The notes under the pieces were generated by a model. The model made no database searches. It saw nothing but the letters and a program-made list of their open reading frames with translations, and was not told where the DNA came from. The translations under genes were made by a program, and so were the position numbers. From Gambelia wislizenii (lineage: Eukaryota > Chordata > Lepidosauria > Squamata > Crotaphytidae): a stretch of DNA of 64,000 nt. Shown piece by piece: positions 54,473 to 64,000 of the stretch (position 1 is the first letter of the stretch; each line of letters begins with the position of its first letter). Where the stretch lies: positions 75,423,001-75,487,000 of the forward strand of contig JAUMIR010000004.1 in NCBI GenBank assembly GCA_030847615.1. The letters are read 5' to 3'.

Positions 54473-54721
54473 CAGTAGGACCCCCGTATCCGCTGAGGAT
54501 TGGTTCTGGGGGCACCCATTGATACCAAAAACCGTGGATAATAGTGAACACCATTGAAAATAATGGGACCCAATTTAAAATATCACAGAGTTGCCTTAGA
54601 GGACCTAGAAAATGGCTAGAGAGTATACATTTTCTAGAAGACTCTGGTAGGTGTACTGTTTTGTATCCCATGGATAACTGAATCAGTGGGTAATGAATCA
54701 GTGGATATGGGGGTCCTACTG
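54473..54721. mobile_element. Tigger-type MITE (family B)
   Basis: Starts CAGTAGGACCCCCGTATCC after TA and ends GGGGGTCCTACTG. The near-palindromic body has the CTAGAAAATGGCTAGAG centre seen in the other family B copies. Confidence 0.85.
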
Positions 54722-54869
54722 TGTATTAATCATACAACCTTGAGCCCATGTGTGGCTTCCCTGTAAAATCAAAGGCAAGATCTTTTTTAGACCTTACTGT
54801 TTGGAGGGTAGGGTGGGGGATTAAACCATGCTAAACGTTTTACAGCAGCCAAAAAGCAACCCAACAACA

Positions 54870-55020
54870 AAGAGTCTTCTGGCACATGAAAGACTGGAGG
54901 CGTTTTATTTGGCATAATAAGCTATTGTGAGTTGCAGCCCACCTTATCAGATACATAAAGGGTTTTCGTCTGGAAAAGCTTATGCTTGTGAAACTTGTTA
55001 GCCATTCAGTTCTGTTCTTG
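54870..55020. mobile_element. Unclassified repeat with GTCTTCTGGCAC-type end
   Basis: AGAGTCTTCTGGCACATGAA, TTTATTTGGCATAATAAGCT and AAAAGCTTATGC text of a dispersed amniote repeat that I cannot name. It is diverged. Confidence 0.4.
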
Positions 55021-55320
55021 TTGGCCTAGACTTCAGTATGGTGTTACCGCTGACAAATAGTTTGTGGTGATGGGATTTGTGGCTAGAATTGAGTGTTTTG
55101 TACCACCACAACTATGTAGGCATAACAGGAGTCCAGGATTTCTTGGAAACCAATGTATGTCTATATATTAACAAGCAGATAGATTCATATTAGCACGTGC
55201 TTAGGAAGACAGTTAAAAATATACATCTTTTCAAACAATAATATACTGACTGATAAAGTTGTTGGAGTTTGGGGCTTTGGAAAAAATAGTTAAATACATG
55301 TATGTTCAAGAAGTAATATA

Positions 55321-55553
55321 CAGTTGTCCCTCCATATCCACGGATTTGGTATCCATGGATTTAAGTGTTCACGGCTTGAAAATATTCTTTAAAAAATAAT
55401 AACCCAAAAAGCAAACCTTGATTTTGCCATCTTATATAAGGGGACACCATTTTGCTATGCCATTGCATATAATGGGACTTGAGTACTCATGGATTTTGGT
55501 ATCCATGGGGGGGCGGTTTCCTGGAACCAAACCCCAGCAAATATGAACAACTG
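55321..55553 (-). mobile_element. Tigger-type MITE (family A)
   Basis: Starts CAGTTGTCCCTCCATATCC after TA and ends CAACTG before TA, with a small deletion (GAAGGGA lost) next to the right end. Confidence 0.85.
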
Positions 55554-56307
55554 TACAGTACTTTAAAAGCAAAGCTTATACATAAACTAGCACTGAGAAG
55601 ATGAAGCAAAAGAAGCAAGGGGAAATTGATGTTGCCAGAGGGAAAGCAGATGAAACAAAGAGATAGCAGATAGCTGAGGTAATGTGCATACTGCGGGATG
55701 GCCTGAAAATCAGAAGGCCATCTGCTCCCAGGAACAGGGAAGTAATTGTCTAAATTAGGCAGAACTAGAATTTGGGTTAGACATAATGACCTGTCAGTAG
55801 TCTGGAAAGGAGCAGAACCAGTTTTGACCAGATTGATGGGAAGGGGCATCTTTGAGGCTGAACTTTAGTGACTTTTTGCTTCATTAAACTTGATTGTAAT
55901 ATTAATTTACACTCCCACAGGGAGGGAAAGTTATGCCATAAGGTGGACCTAAGTATTGTAATGAAGGGCCCGCCGCCTTCTGGAGCATGCACAGCGCTTA
56001 AGGATTGACATAATGTATGCATGACATAAGTTCATTGATAACCAATCGGAGAGAGAAGCTGGACTACCCAATAAACAGCATTCTAGTTCTTTGAACCACG
56101 CCTAGCAGGATATATAACTGATTGCACACATGAGATATCTTTGAGTAGCTCATTTTGGTCTGTGCCTTGACACAGGAGCTGCTCCAACTTGCTCAACCAA
56201 CAGTAAAAGAAACCTTTCCCCTTACCATCCAGGACTCCTTACTATGATTTCTAAATAAAAGAAAATTGTGCATTGATAGCTATGCAACAGTCTATTTAGT
56301 TTGGAAG
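55554..56307. other. Possible decayed LTR at about 55,930-56,270; otherwise nothing seen
   Basis: A TATA-like GATATATAAC near 56,110 and AATAAAAG near 56,257 are arranged as in an LTR, but the ends are unclear. Confidence 0.3.
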
Positions 56308-56505
56308 TTGTTGTTGCGTACCTTCAGGTTGTTTCCAACTTATGGTAACCACAAGGGGAACCTATCACAGGGTTGGGGGGGGTTGGCAAGATTTGTTCAG
56401 AGGGGGTTGACCTTTGCCTTTGTCTGAGGCTGAGAGAGTGGGATTTGCCAAGGTCATCCGAAGAGTTCCATGGCTGAGTGGGGATTTGAACCCTGGTCCC
56501 CCATA
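56308..56505 (-). mobile_element. tRNA-derived SINE with Deu-like core, truncated head
   Basis: Antisense: begins with the SINE 3' end (GTTGTTGCGTACCTTCAGG), then the TTGGCAAGATTTGTTCAGAG core and GGGGATTTGAACCCTGG, a B-box complement. The tRNA head beyond is absent. Confidence 0.75.
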
Positions 56506-57339
56506 GAAATGTAAAATTCCAGAAATTTTGAAGCCATGGAAAAAACTTTTTTTCTGTTTTTTCCCATAAAAAATGGACATTTTTGGGAAAATTGAAAAAA
56601 ATGCAATGTTAGCATTTTTTACAGATTGAAAGTCACTCTGGTACTTTAGGAACATAAAATATGACTATGTACCATTTGATTTGGCATAAAATTATCATAG
56701 TTGGTATATTAAAATACAGTGTATTGAAACAGTTATTACAAACGGAATTACTTTTATTTATTTTATTTGCAACAAATGGAGCAACAATCTCCTGAACTGT
56801 ACAGAACCTCTTTGGTTTTGCTGGTTTATGTGGAGCTGAGAGCAAGCATTGGGCCTATACAGAATGGACCTGTCTGCCTATCTAAAATGGCTTCCAGCAT
56901 CCATTTTATATTATAAGATTCTTACTGAAAGGAAGCCCTCAATGAAAAGAAGCCCACCCCATCTCCTGTGCTAAAGATTTAAAGTTATTTCTGCCTAACA
57001 GCTGCAGGTCAATAGGGGAGCATCTCTCAACAAGACATTCAATAACATGTCTGAAGTTGCTTTGAACTAAGTAGATCACTATGCCCCACTAAGAAGTCAT
57101 GTCTCAGAGTCACTCTTGCATGGCTAGTTGTTTCTCTAGGTAATTTGACATGCTTGTAACCTCCTGTTGCATGTAGTCTGGTTGTTACGTTCCATGATTC
57201 ACATGTATTCCTTTGGTGGATGTTGATAGACACACTTGCGCTTACTGTAGCATAGCTTAGCCATTACACTACAGTACATGATTCTCATGTATTTCTTTTG
57301 ATCTATGTTGATAGACATGTCTGTACGTATGTTGCAGCA
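56506..57339. other. No gene or repeat recognised
   Basis: About 830 AT-rich bases without a supported feature. Confidence 0.4.
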
Positions 57340-58215
57340 AGTAACAAGGAAGCATCGCGATCCAGAGGCAAAATGCTAAAGAGATTTTATTCAGAGTTTG
57401 CATGCTAACAGAAAGACATTAGGAGAGAGCAATGGACACTGCATCTCAGTCAAAGCAATGCAGGCAGGCAGTAGTTACAGCAAGGGACAGAGAGATATGT
57501 TGAAAATGAGCAGAAGCTTCTCCTTAATGAGCAGAAGCTTCTCCCTTTGTCCAGGGCTTACAGGTTATATAGGCTCTATGTCACGTAGGCAGTTAACCAT
57601 TTGCTTAACCATTTGTCATATACACTCAATCACTGAGATCAAAGGAGGTCTTAGCCTAGGGATGTGATGTTACATGAAAGAAACTTCCATGGGAAACTAC
57701 AGATAACATGATAACACTAGGTTGTAAAATCCAAGGTAATTTCCTGAGCTTCCCTTCAAAGATGGCTTATGAAGCCAGATGTTTTATTGGCCCAATTGTA
57801 AAGGCAGGAAGAAAGGAAGGGCATGAGATTCTCTGGGTGTGCCCAGGTGTGACCACATACGTAGCCAAGAATCAGAGTACTGTATATAAGAACCTGGTCT
57901 GAGAACTATTCTTTGTGTCTTCCATGGAGGGCACTAAAGCTCTGCTTCTATCATGGAGGACACCTAGAGTAGAGAAATCTATATCTCTCTATTCTAAACC
58001 CCAGCATGCTTGTACTTAGCCTTTAGACTTAAATCTATTTGATGATTGGCTTTATCAAATTTGTAATTGGCTACTTTGACTATTTTACAATTGGCTGATT
58101 GTCTATCTGTAATGAGATTCTTTGTTTATTCTGTAAATGGCTTATTTTTCTATTTTTGTAATAAAACTCATGAATTAAGAAAGCTGGGGTCTATATTGCC
58201 TACCCGTTCTGAGCT
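57340..58215. mobile_element. LTR-like sequences (tentative)
   Basis: Two suggestive parts: an antisense AATAAAATC near 57,385, and a sense TATA-like TGTATATAAGAAC near 57,885 followed by GTAATAAAACTC near 58,160. They look like retrotransposon regulatory regions, but boundaries and internal sequence were not resolved. Confidence 0.3.
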
Positions 58216-58547
58216 GTGAGTTGTTACCTTTTAGGGGAGTAAGGTGACAGAGCAGGCAAAAAACAATTAAAAAAAAATACAGAAGAAACCCTCAACATTA
58301 GTAACAAAGAAAATTATTGATATTTCATCTCCACAGTATCAAATAGACATAAAGCACCCATTCCCATAAAAAGAATTGAGGGTGGGGGAAGCTTGTGGAA
58401 GGGAGGAACTAAGATTAAGTGAACAGCCATGAAATTTAATCAGACTCATTTTCTGAGCTATAGTTATCAGTATCAGTCTCTGCTTCTGCTTCATTATGTT
58501 TGTTGAAAAACAGGATCCAGAAGACAAAACAAGTACTGTAATAGGTT

Positions 58548-59065
58548 TTCTGTGTTTTTTTTTTCTGGGTTGTGAGGCCGTTTTCTGGAAGAGTTTATTT
58601 TTGATGTTTTGCCTGCATCCGTGGCTGGCAACTTCAGAAAATGGTTGGGTAGGGGGTCTGTGGGGTTATATAATGTGAGTCCCTGTTGGAGAGGATATTT
58701 TGTGTATTTAAATGGCTAGTCCTGAAAAACACCAAAATCAAAACACATGCAAATGAACTTCACCCAGGGACAAGGAGATTTCCAGCAGACAATGGACCAT
58801 TAGCCAAACAGACACTAATCCTCCTTGCATATCTCCCCACAGGAACTAGACATTCAAATACACAAATTTACGTATCCTCTCCAACAGGGACTCACAGTAT
58901 ATAAACCCCACACACCCCTATCCAACCATTCTCTGAAGATGCCAGCCACAGATACAGGCGAAACATCAGGAATAAACTCTTCCAGAACACGGCCTTGCAG
59001 CCTGGAAAAAAAACGACAGAAAACCTATGGATGCCAGCAGTGAAAGCCTTTGACTTCACACTGAA
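58548..59065 (+). mobile_element. Penelope-like element fragment with inverted terminal copies
   Basis: A ~518-base unit: an antisense terminal copy at 58,548-58,690 and a sense copy at 58,870-59,065 are inverted relative to each other and enclose ~180 bases of non-coding element sequence. Both ends carry TTCTGGAAGAGTTTATT / AATAAACTCTTCCAGAA. The right copy has the best hammerhead-like core. No RT or endonuclease frame is left. Confidence 0.6.
58929..58971 (+). ncRNA. Hammerhead-ribozyme-like motif
   Basis: Core elements are in order: CTGAAGA (58,933-58,939, fits CUGANGA), a helix II TGCC/GGC(G) closing a 13-base loop (58,940-58,960), GAAA (58,960-58,963), an ATC triplet as possible cleavage site, then AGGA, which can pair with TTCT (58,929-58,932) as helix I. 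Helix III would be only about 2-4 bp, which is known for Penelope-associated hammerheads thought to work as dimers. Activity is not known. Confidence 0.5.
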
Positions 59066-59297
59066 TATAATGTTTATCTGTTCTATAACGAACAACAAAC
59101 AATAGATCTACATCAAAGCAATATACAAAACAAGTAGAGAAAAATATTAAAAAATGAACAAGAGCAATGTGGCAAGTAAATAATAAAAAATATGCTAAAC
59201 AGTAATAGGTCACACTGAAACACAGTCAAACAGGCTACAGTACAATGCAAAAGAGGAAGCAACTAAACTCAAAGTAGTAAAAGCCACCCTTCTAGAG

Positions 59298-59468
59298 CAG
59301 CCTTTCTCAGTCTTTTTATCCTGGAGGAGCCCTTGAAATAATTTTCAGGTCTCAGGGAACCTCTGCATAAACATTATTCTATATACTGCTATTGCTTTCC
59401 CTCCACAATCACAATCTCTTGAGGAACCCCTAGCAACCTCCCGGGGAACCCCTGGTTGAGAAACACTG
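59298..59468. mobile_element. hAT MITE with perfect 8-bp target duplication
   Basis: Starts CAGCCTTTCTCAGTC and ends GGTTGAGAAACACTG, an inverted pair, flanked by TTCTAGAG at 59,290-59,297 and 59,469-59,476. Length 171 bp. Confidence 0.9.
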
Positions 59469-59609
59469 TTCTAGAGGCTCCACAGCTGATTTAGATAACA
59501 CATATGAAGTTTCTATCTCAGTAATTCACCATTAGCCCTATAATGACTGAAGTTCTAGAGCTTGTCCTTGTTTCAAGGTTTGTCGTCATCACAGTTATAG
59601 ACTTCTTAA

Positions 59610-60033
59610 AAACCAAAGGTTTACTCAGATTGAAATAAGCTTCTTTGCCCTTTCACATGTCAGTTTATTTCTTGATTTAGTGTGAGTGTTTCCAAACATA
59701 GACCAGATTCTTTCACATGCTGCAGAAGATTGAGGGATCTGAAGAAGTCTAGAAGCAAGACGAGTCAGACGCTGTGTTGTGCAATGACCTTCCCACCACG
59801 TTGCAGGAGGGATATGTTTGGTAGAATTCCAGACTGCATTCCTGGACCAAATCCCTGAAGATGTTCTGTATTCTGCAACATTTGAAAGTACCTTCCCAAC
59901 ATCAAGTCCTAAGTGTGATGCTTATTTTGTAATCCAGTCAAATGCAGTAGCAGTGCTATCATCACTTATATTTCCACCTTTGAATCTTGCATCCAGCAGA
60001 TTTACAACAATTTCCCCCACAACCAGGGTACTG
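59610..60033 (-). pseudogene. hAT transposase relic (C-terminal dimerisation domain)
   Basis: On the - strand a frame reads LLDARFKGG, then ASHLGLDVGKVLSN, then PATWWEGH and the hAT dimerisation signature QSSAACERIWSMFGNTH followed by SRNKLT and KLISI, ending in NLWFLR. At least two in-frame stops interrupt it, so it is a pseudogene. The upstream catalytic region (RNase H-like fold) is missing. It was followed by a SINE insertion (60,058-60,150). Confidence 0.85.
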
Positions 60034-60057
60034 ATTTTAGCGACCTACGAAACAATG

Positions 60058-60150
60058 GAAGGCTGAGTGAACCTTGGAGCCCTTGGGATTGAACTTGCAA
60101 CATTGTGGCTGCAGTACCAGCATTTAAGCACTGCACCACCAGGGCTCCCT
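60058..60150 (-). mobile_element. tRNA-derived SINE head, antisense
   Basis: The reverse complement gives GGAGCCCTGGTGGTGCAGTG and GCAAGTTCAATCCCAAGGG, that is, the A and B box region of the SINE at 5,909-6,183. Only the first ~93 bases are present. Confidence 0.8.
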
Positions 60151-61138
60151 AAATATATACAAGATGTCATAAGCTGTCTTCCAGGGTTGTTGCTTGGAAT
60201 GAAAAAAGGAAATACAGAAATATAAAAAGTGTTTACAAATAGTCAAGCCTTGCATGGCTTCTATCTATTGTCAGTTTAAACCTTTTACAATCCTTTCTTC
60301 ACCTGTTGTCCCCCCCTTTGTTCTTTTCTTAAAGCCTTTACCATTTGGCCTGTTTCCAGCCACACCAGTTGTTTACTCCTTTACTATTAGGAATGGGGAC
60401 AATTCAGGAAGACACTTTAACTCTCAGGTAGGCAGAGGTGATGCAGTGCTACCTTGCACATATCAAATAGTGGTTTTAATGGCAGGAATGACCTGTTACA
60501 TTAAAAATTCCTATTCCACAAAAGTTTAAGAAGAATTAATGCTGCTGTTATTAAAGCCATGATTAAAATAGTTAAAACATCTTTAAGACATATGTTACTA
60601 ATGAAAAATTAAAAATAAAATACTGTACATTGCACTACTTCATACATAATACCGCTAACACAATTTTTATTTCAAAGCCCTGCCTGACAGTGGTAAGAGA
60701 GCATGGAGGGGGCCAACTGGATCACCCATGGAAGGGTCTTTCACAGGTCTTCTCTGCTGTCTTCACTAAACATGCCAGTGAGGTTGTTGGGACCAAAAGA
60801 AAGCACGCCTGCGCAGATCTAAAAACTTGTGCTGGCTTATACAGTATAGTGGGATACAGTCTTTCAGATAGTCTTGGACCCAAGCTGTTTAGGGCTATAA
60901 AAGTCAAACCAACATAGTTTTTTGTGTTGTTGAGTGCAACAGAGCCCACAGTAGAAATAATAAAATAAGACAAATCAGGAGTGAACGTGGCTGGAGACAA
61001 ATGTGACAGACTGCTTTTCAACAGAAGAGAAAAAGAGACTGCTCTAAACTATCTGGCTGATGTGCATAGATCTGAAAAACTGAATGCATCCTTAAAAAAA
61101 CAGTGACCAGTCACTGTACTATTTTCCCCCCCTCACAG
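60151..61138. other. No gene or repeat recognised
   Basis: About 1 kb of unique sequence, ending in a C-rich polypyrimidine tract (61,121-61,138). Confidence 0.4.
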
Positions 61139-61221
61139 GACTTGAAATAGTAGGAGGGGTTTCCTTTCCCTATTGAGAGATGTACCCCAGAAGAGGATGT
61201 GGACGTTGGCGTCCTCAGACT
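61139..61221 (+). other. Exon-like segment with strong splice sites
   Basis: An acceptor with a long pyrimidine tract (TTTTCCCCCCCTCACAG, AG at 61,137-61,138) and a consensus donor (ACT|GTAAGTTG at 61,222) bound 83 bases. A frame from ATG at 61,180 is open for 14 codons to the donor; I do not recognise it. It may be a 5' UTR exon of the gene starting at the CpG block at 52,560-53,084. Confidence 0.4.
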
Positions 61222-62208
61222 GTAAGTTGTTGCATTTGCTACTTAGATCTCCTTACCATTTTCTGTTTTTTTTTTAAATTTATCAAAGAAGTTTAGCATG
61301 CATTTCTTCTGTAAAAGGAACAGAAATGTGTAACTAGAATGTTTCCAATTCCAATCTGTAATTGGGAGCTTGGAGTGTTCAGAATTTAATGTGTTAGTAT
61401 TGGTCATTTTAAACAAAGTTTTAAGAGTCTTTGTTTTATTAATCTTTATCTAGTTTTTGAATCACAAAGCAGAAATATACCCCTGACGATTGCTTCAAGA
61501 TTTTTGAAATAATTAGTAAAGTGTACTTGTTACATACAAATGTTTAAAAAGCCACCATTAACAGACATTCTGTTATTTTGAAAAGTATTGTCATTATGCT
61601 TATTTAACAGATAATGTTCTAAACTCTAAATTGAGCCGACTCTTACCTCCTGAGCATCAGACTTGAGTTTTACAGTATTCCAGTTGATCTTTTCCCAAGC
61701 AGTCTCTTAACTACAGTATTTACTTTGACATATGTGTATATTAATTTTGTGCTTATGCATACTCATGTGAAATGTTTATTTTTATTTCTTAATTGGCATT
61801 TTCTTTTTGTTCTTTAAAAAATATCACATGACCCACAATGCTTATGTTCTTTTGTAATTGTCATTAGCACTCCATAATGTTATTTGCCAGTGAATTCTGT
61901 CTTGATTATTTCTGAGTTTCTGCTACTTTTTTTGTTTGGGAAGAAAGAGGGTATTATTATTCTGTACACAGAGGTTATCTTTCTATTACAAGTTCCCTGA
62001 TAGATACAAGAGGACCATGACAGCTGAAAACTCCAGATAGAAAAGAGTCTTATCAACTACTCCCAAGGCCTAGCAACTGTTATCAAAACAATAATGTAGT
62101 ACAGTACAGTACTTTAAGATCTTCTATTTATCTTGACATAAATAACATTTAGGCTAACTTTGTGTGAGAATTTGTTTTGTCTTGGCATCATAATACTAAA
62201 CTTGGGGT
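61222..62208. other. No gene or repeat recognised
   Basis: About 1 kb of AT-rich sequence. Confidence 0.4.
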
Positions 62209-62624
62209 TGTCAGGAATTGGTTACTGAACCCTGAGTTTTAAAATGGCCAAACAACTGCAGAAATCATGTTGAGTCATGACGACTGACTGCATGAACTGC
62301 CAGTCATGCTAATCATGCTACAGCTGCATGAGAAGGATTGCATCAGAAGAAGGGTTACTACAGTACAATGCTATGTAAGGTGGAAATCTGATGCAATGTA
62401 ACTATGTGCTTGGGTAAGCCAATGATGTGCTGAGATGTATATAAGAAAGCCAGATCAGTGTTCATTTTCTTCCTATGATCCTGAGATGCTTGGCATAGCA
62501 CTTTGCTTGTACATAATATGAATAGCTGAAACTTTGAAGATTAAAAGCCCCTCCTGTTTTCTGGACACCAAACACTGTGTGTGAGTATTCTTGGGAAAGG
62601 GTTGCTACCTAGTCTGCTGAGACA
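62209..62624 (+). mobile_element. LTR with following primer-site-like sequence
   Basis: A 416-bp unit beginning TGTCAGG and ending GAGACA, so the ends TGTC/GACA are inverted. A TATA box (TATATAAG, 62,438) and an ATTAAA signal (62,540) sit in U3-R order. The following TTTTTTGGCTTCTGCCGGGG may be a decayed primer-binding site, suggesting the 5' LTR of a truncated element. No gag/pol text follows. Confidence 0.5.
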
Positions 62625-63740
62625 GTTTTTTGGCTTCTGCCGGGGATTGAATGTCCTATCATCCCCTGACGGGTTATCCAGTGGATTCAGTTGATGTGCC
62701 CTCTTTACAGTTTCAGTGCCACATTTTCAGGTAACAAAGCAAGCAGGTCCTTTCGTTGACTGTGGGGGATGGATAATAGTCAGACTCTACTAGAACTACA
62801 CTCCTGTGGTGGCTGGCACTTGCTGTTTTACTACCAAAAAGTTCATTCAGGATAATACTGTGCAACAGCATGGCATTCTGGGGAGTGTGCTTTTGGGGGA
62901 AGCAGACATTGGTGCTTCTTATAAAACAATGAAACTAACTCTCCCCTTTCTTCCTGTATCAGAAAAGCAAGTTGTCCTGTAATAGGGATGGCTGAAGTAG
63001 CCATGAACTTAGCAGCAATAGAAAGCTTAACTTTAATGTTTCTACACTGACTCTGTGCTTATCCTTTGTAATGCATTGGGAGTTTTAACTGGCTTCCAGA
63101 TTCTGGATTCTAAGAGCAAAAGAAGCCATGGTTTGGTTACACACATAAAGGTAAGCTTTCTATTGCTGGCAAGTCCCTAATTATTTTATCTACCTGCTGT
63201 TTCCAGGAGAAAGCAAACAGAACAGTTGAGCTGTGTGCACTAGCATGCTTATTTATTACCATTAGATAGAATTCTCAGTGATTCTGGCTTATTGTTTTGT
63301 GTAGATGTCTCCAGTACATAGCTAGTCAATGTATTTTACTTCTACTGTATATGAAAAATAAGGATTTTAAAAATGAGGGTGCATCCTTTGAATGGTGTTG
63401 TGTAGTGGACTGGATGAAGATAATCAATGGATTGAGGAGAATATAGTGGTTCCTTTATCACAAACAAATACTCATTTGATTAGATTTGGGCTTTCCACAG
63501 TTCTTAATCTTTGCAAACATAATAAACCTATTAAGATAGTTCTCCCATCAGTGCTTGTGGATCCAAATAGTTTTCTGATATCTTTGAAGGAGTTTTCTTG
63601 CTGATATGTTTAATGGTTCTCCATACGCTTAGGTCATTCTCTGGATTAGAGCTCTGTCTCCAAAAGGCAGAGCCGATCTAGTTCCTTAGTTTTCTGTGGA
63701 AGTGAGGGTAATCTGATCTCTCTCTCTCTCTCTTTGATAA
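62625..63740. other. No gene recognised; weak exon-like segment at 63,100-63,150
   Basis: About 1.1 kb. The only splice-like pair is TTTTAACTGGCTTCCAG and AAAG|GTAAGC (63,100-63,150), which is weak evidence. A (CT)n run lies at 63,717-63,733. Confidence 0.35.
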
Positions 63741-64000
63741 GAGTTAGTATAGAGGGCATGCTTATCAAATAACACCAAATTAGGAGGGGTAGCTAATACC
63801 CCAGAAAACAGGCTCAGAATTCAAGATGACCTTTAACAGATTAGACAGCTGGGCCAAAACTAACCAAATTAATTTAAACGGAGAAATGTAAGGTACTATC
63901 TTTAGGCAGGAAAAAACATGAAATGCAGAGATATAGGATGGGTGACACCTGGCTTGACAACAGTACATGTGAAAGGGATCTAGGAGTCTTGCTTAGTAAA
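63741..64000 (+). pseudogene. CR1 LINE fragment, cut by the window end
   Basis: Matches 12,430-12,690 (GGGCATGCTTATCAAAT, ACACCAAATTAGGAGG, GAAAGGGATCTAGGAGTC), that is, the RT catalytic region onward. It carries frame-shifting deletions, including in the FADD box. Confidence 0.85.

Noticed and set aside
1..64000. CRISPR array, operon, bacterial system
   Set aside because: Spliced genes, SINEs and LINEs show vertebrate nuclear DNA; the only regular tandem repeats are minisatellite and microsatellite.

Overview
The window is AT-rich vertebrate nuclear DNA, most likely from a squamate reptile (probably a lizard). This rests on the repeat content: CR1 and L2 LINEs, tRNA- and 5S-derived SINEs with a Deu-like core, Tigger-type MITEs, hAT MITEs and Penelope-like fragments, plus small exons in large introns. 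I have no alignment, so the species is not named. Two protein-coding genes are clear.

Layout. 1-14,450 is upstream/5' territory of USP49, filled with LINE, SINE, MITE and Helitron copies. 14,451-23,315 holds the whole USP49 coding region on the + strand in five coding exons, all with GT/AG junctions that keep frame (697 aa). 23,316 to about 31,480 is USP49 3' UTR or flank. 31,480-39,146 is TOMM6 on the - strand (two coding exons, 73 aa, and a spliced 3' UTR), tail to tail with USP49, with a CpG-rich promoter at about 39,150-39,280. 39,280-64,000 is gene-poor and dominated by transposable elements. A CpG-rich block with E2F-like sites ending in a splice donor (52,560-53,084) and a small exon-like segment at 61,139-61,221 may be 5' non-coding exons of the next gene. 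In human the order is FRS3-PRICKLE4-TOMM6-USP49, so FRS3 is a candidate, but no FRS3 or PRICKLE4 coding exon is visible.

Gene functions. USP49 is a nuclear ZnF-UBP/USP deubiquitinase acting on histone H2B. TOMM6 is a small subunit of the mitochondrial outer-membrane TOM import complex. They are neighbours by conserved synteny, not by a shared pathway.

The most interesting mobile-element content is: Penelope-like fragments whose repeats hold hammerhead-ribozyme-like cores, one pair arranged head to head; a non-autonomous Helitron carrying a ~28-bp minisatellite; a ~2-kb DNA transposon with long inverted termini and an internal duplication; a three-deep nest (L2 in CR1 in Tigger) within 170 bp of TOMM6 exon 1; and a hAT transposase relic. 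I did not find a new multi-gene system.
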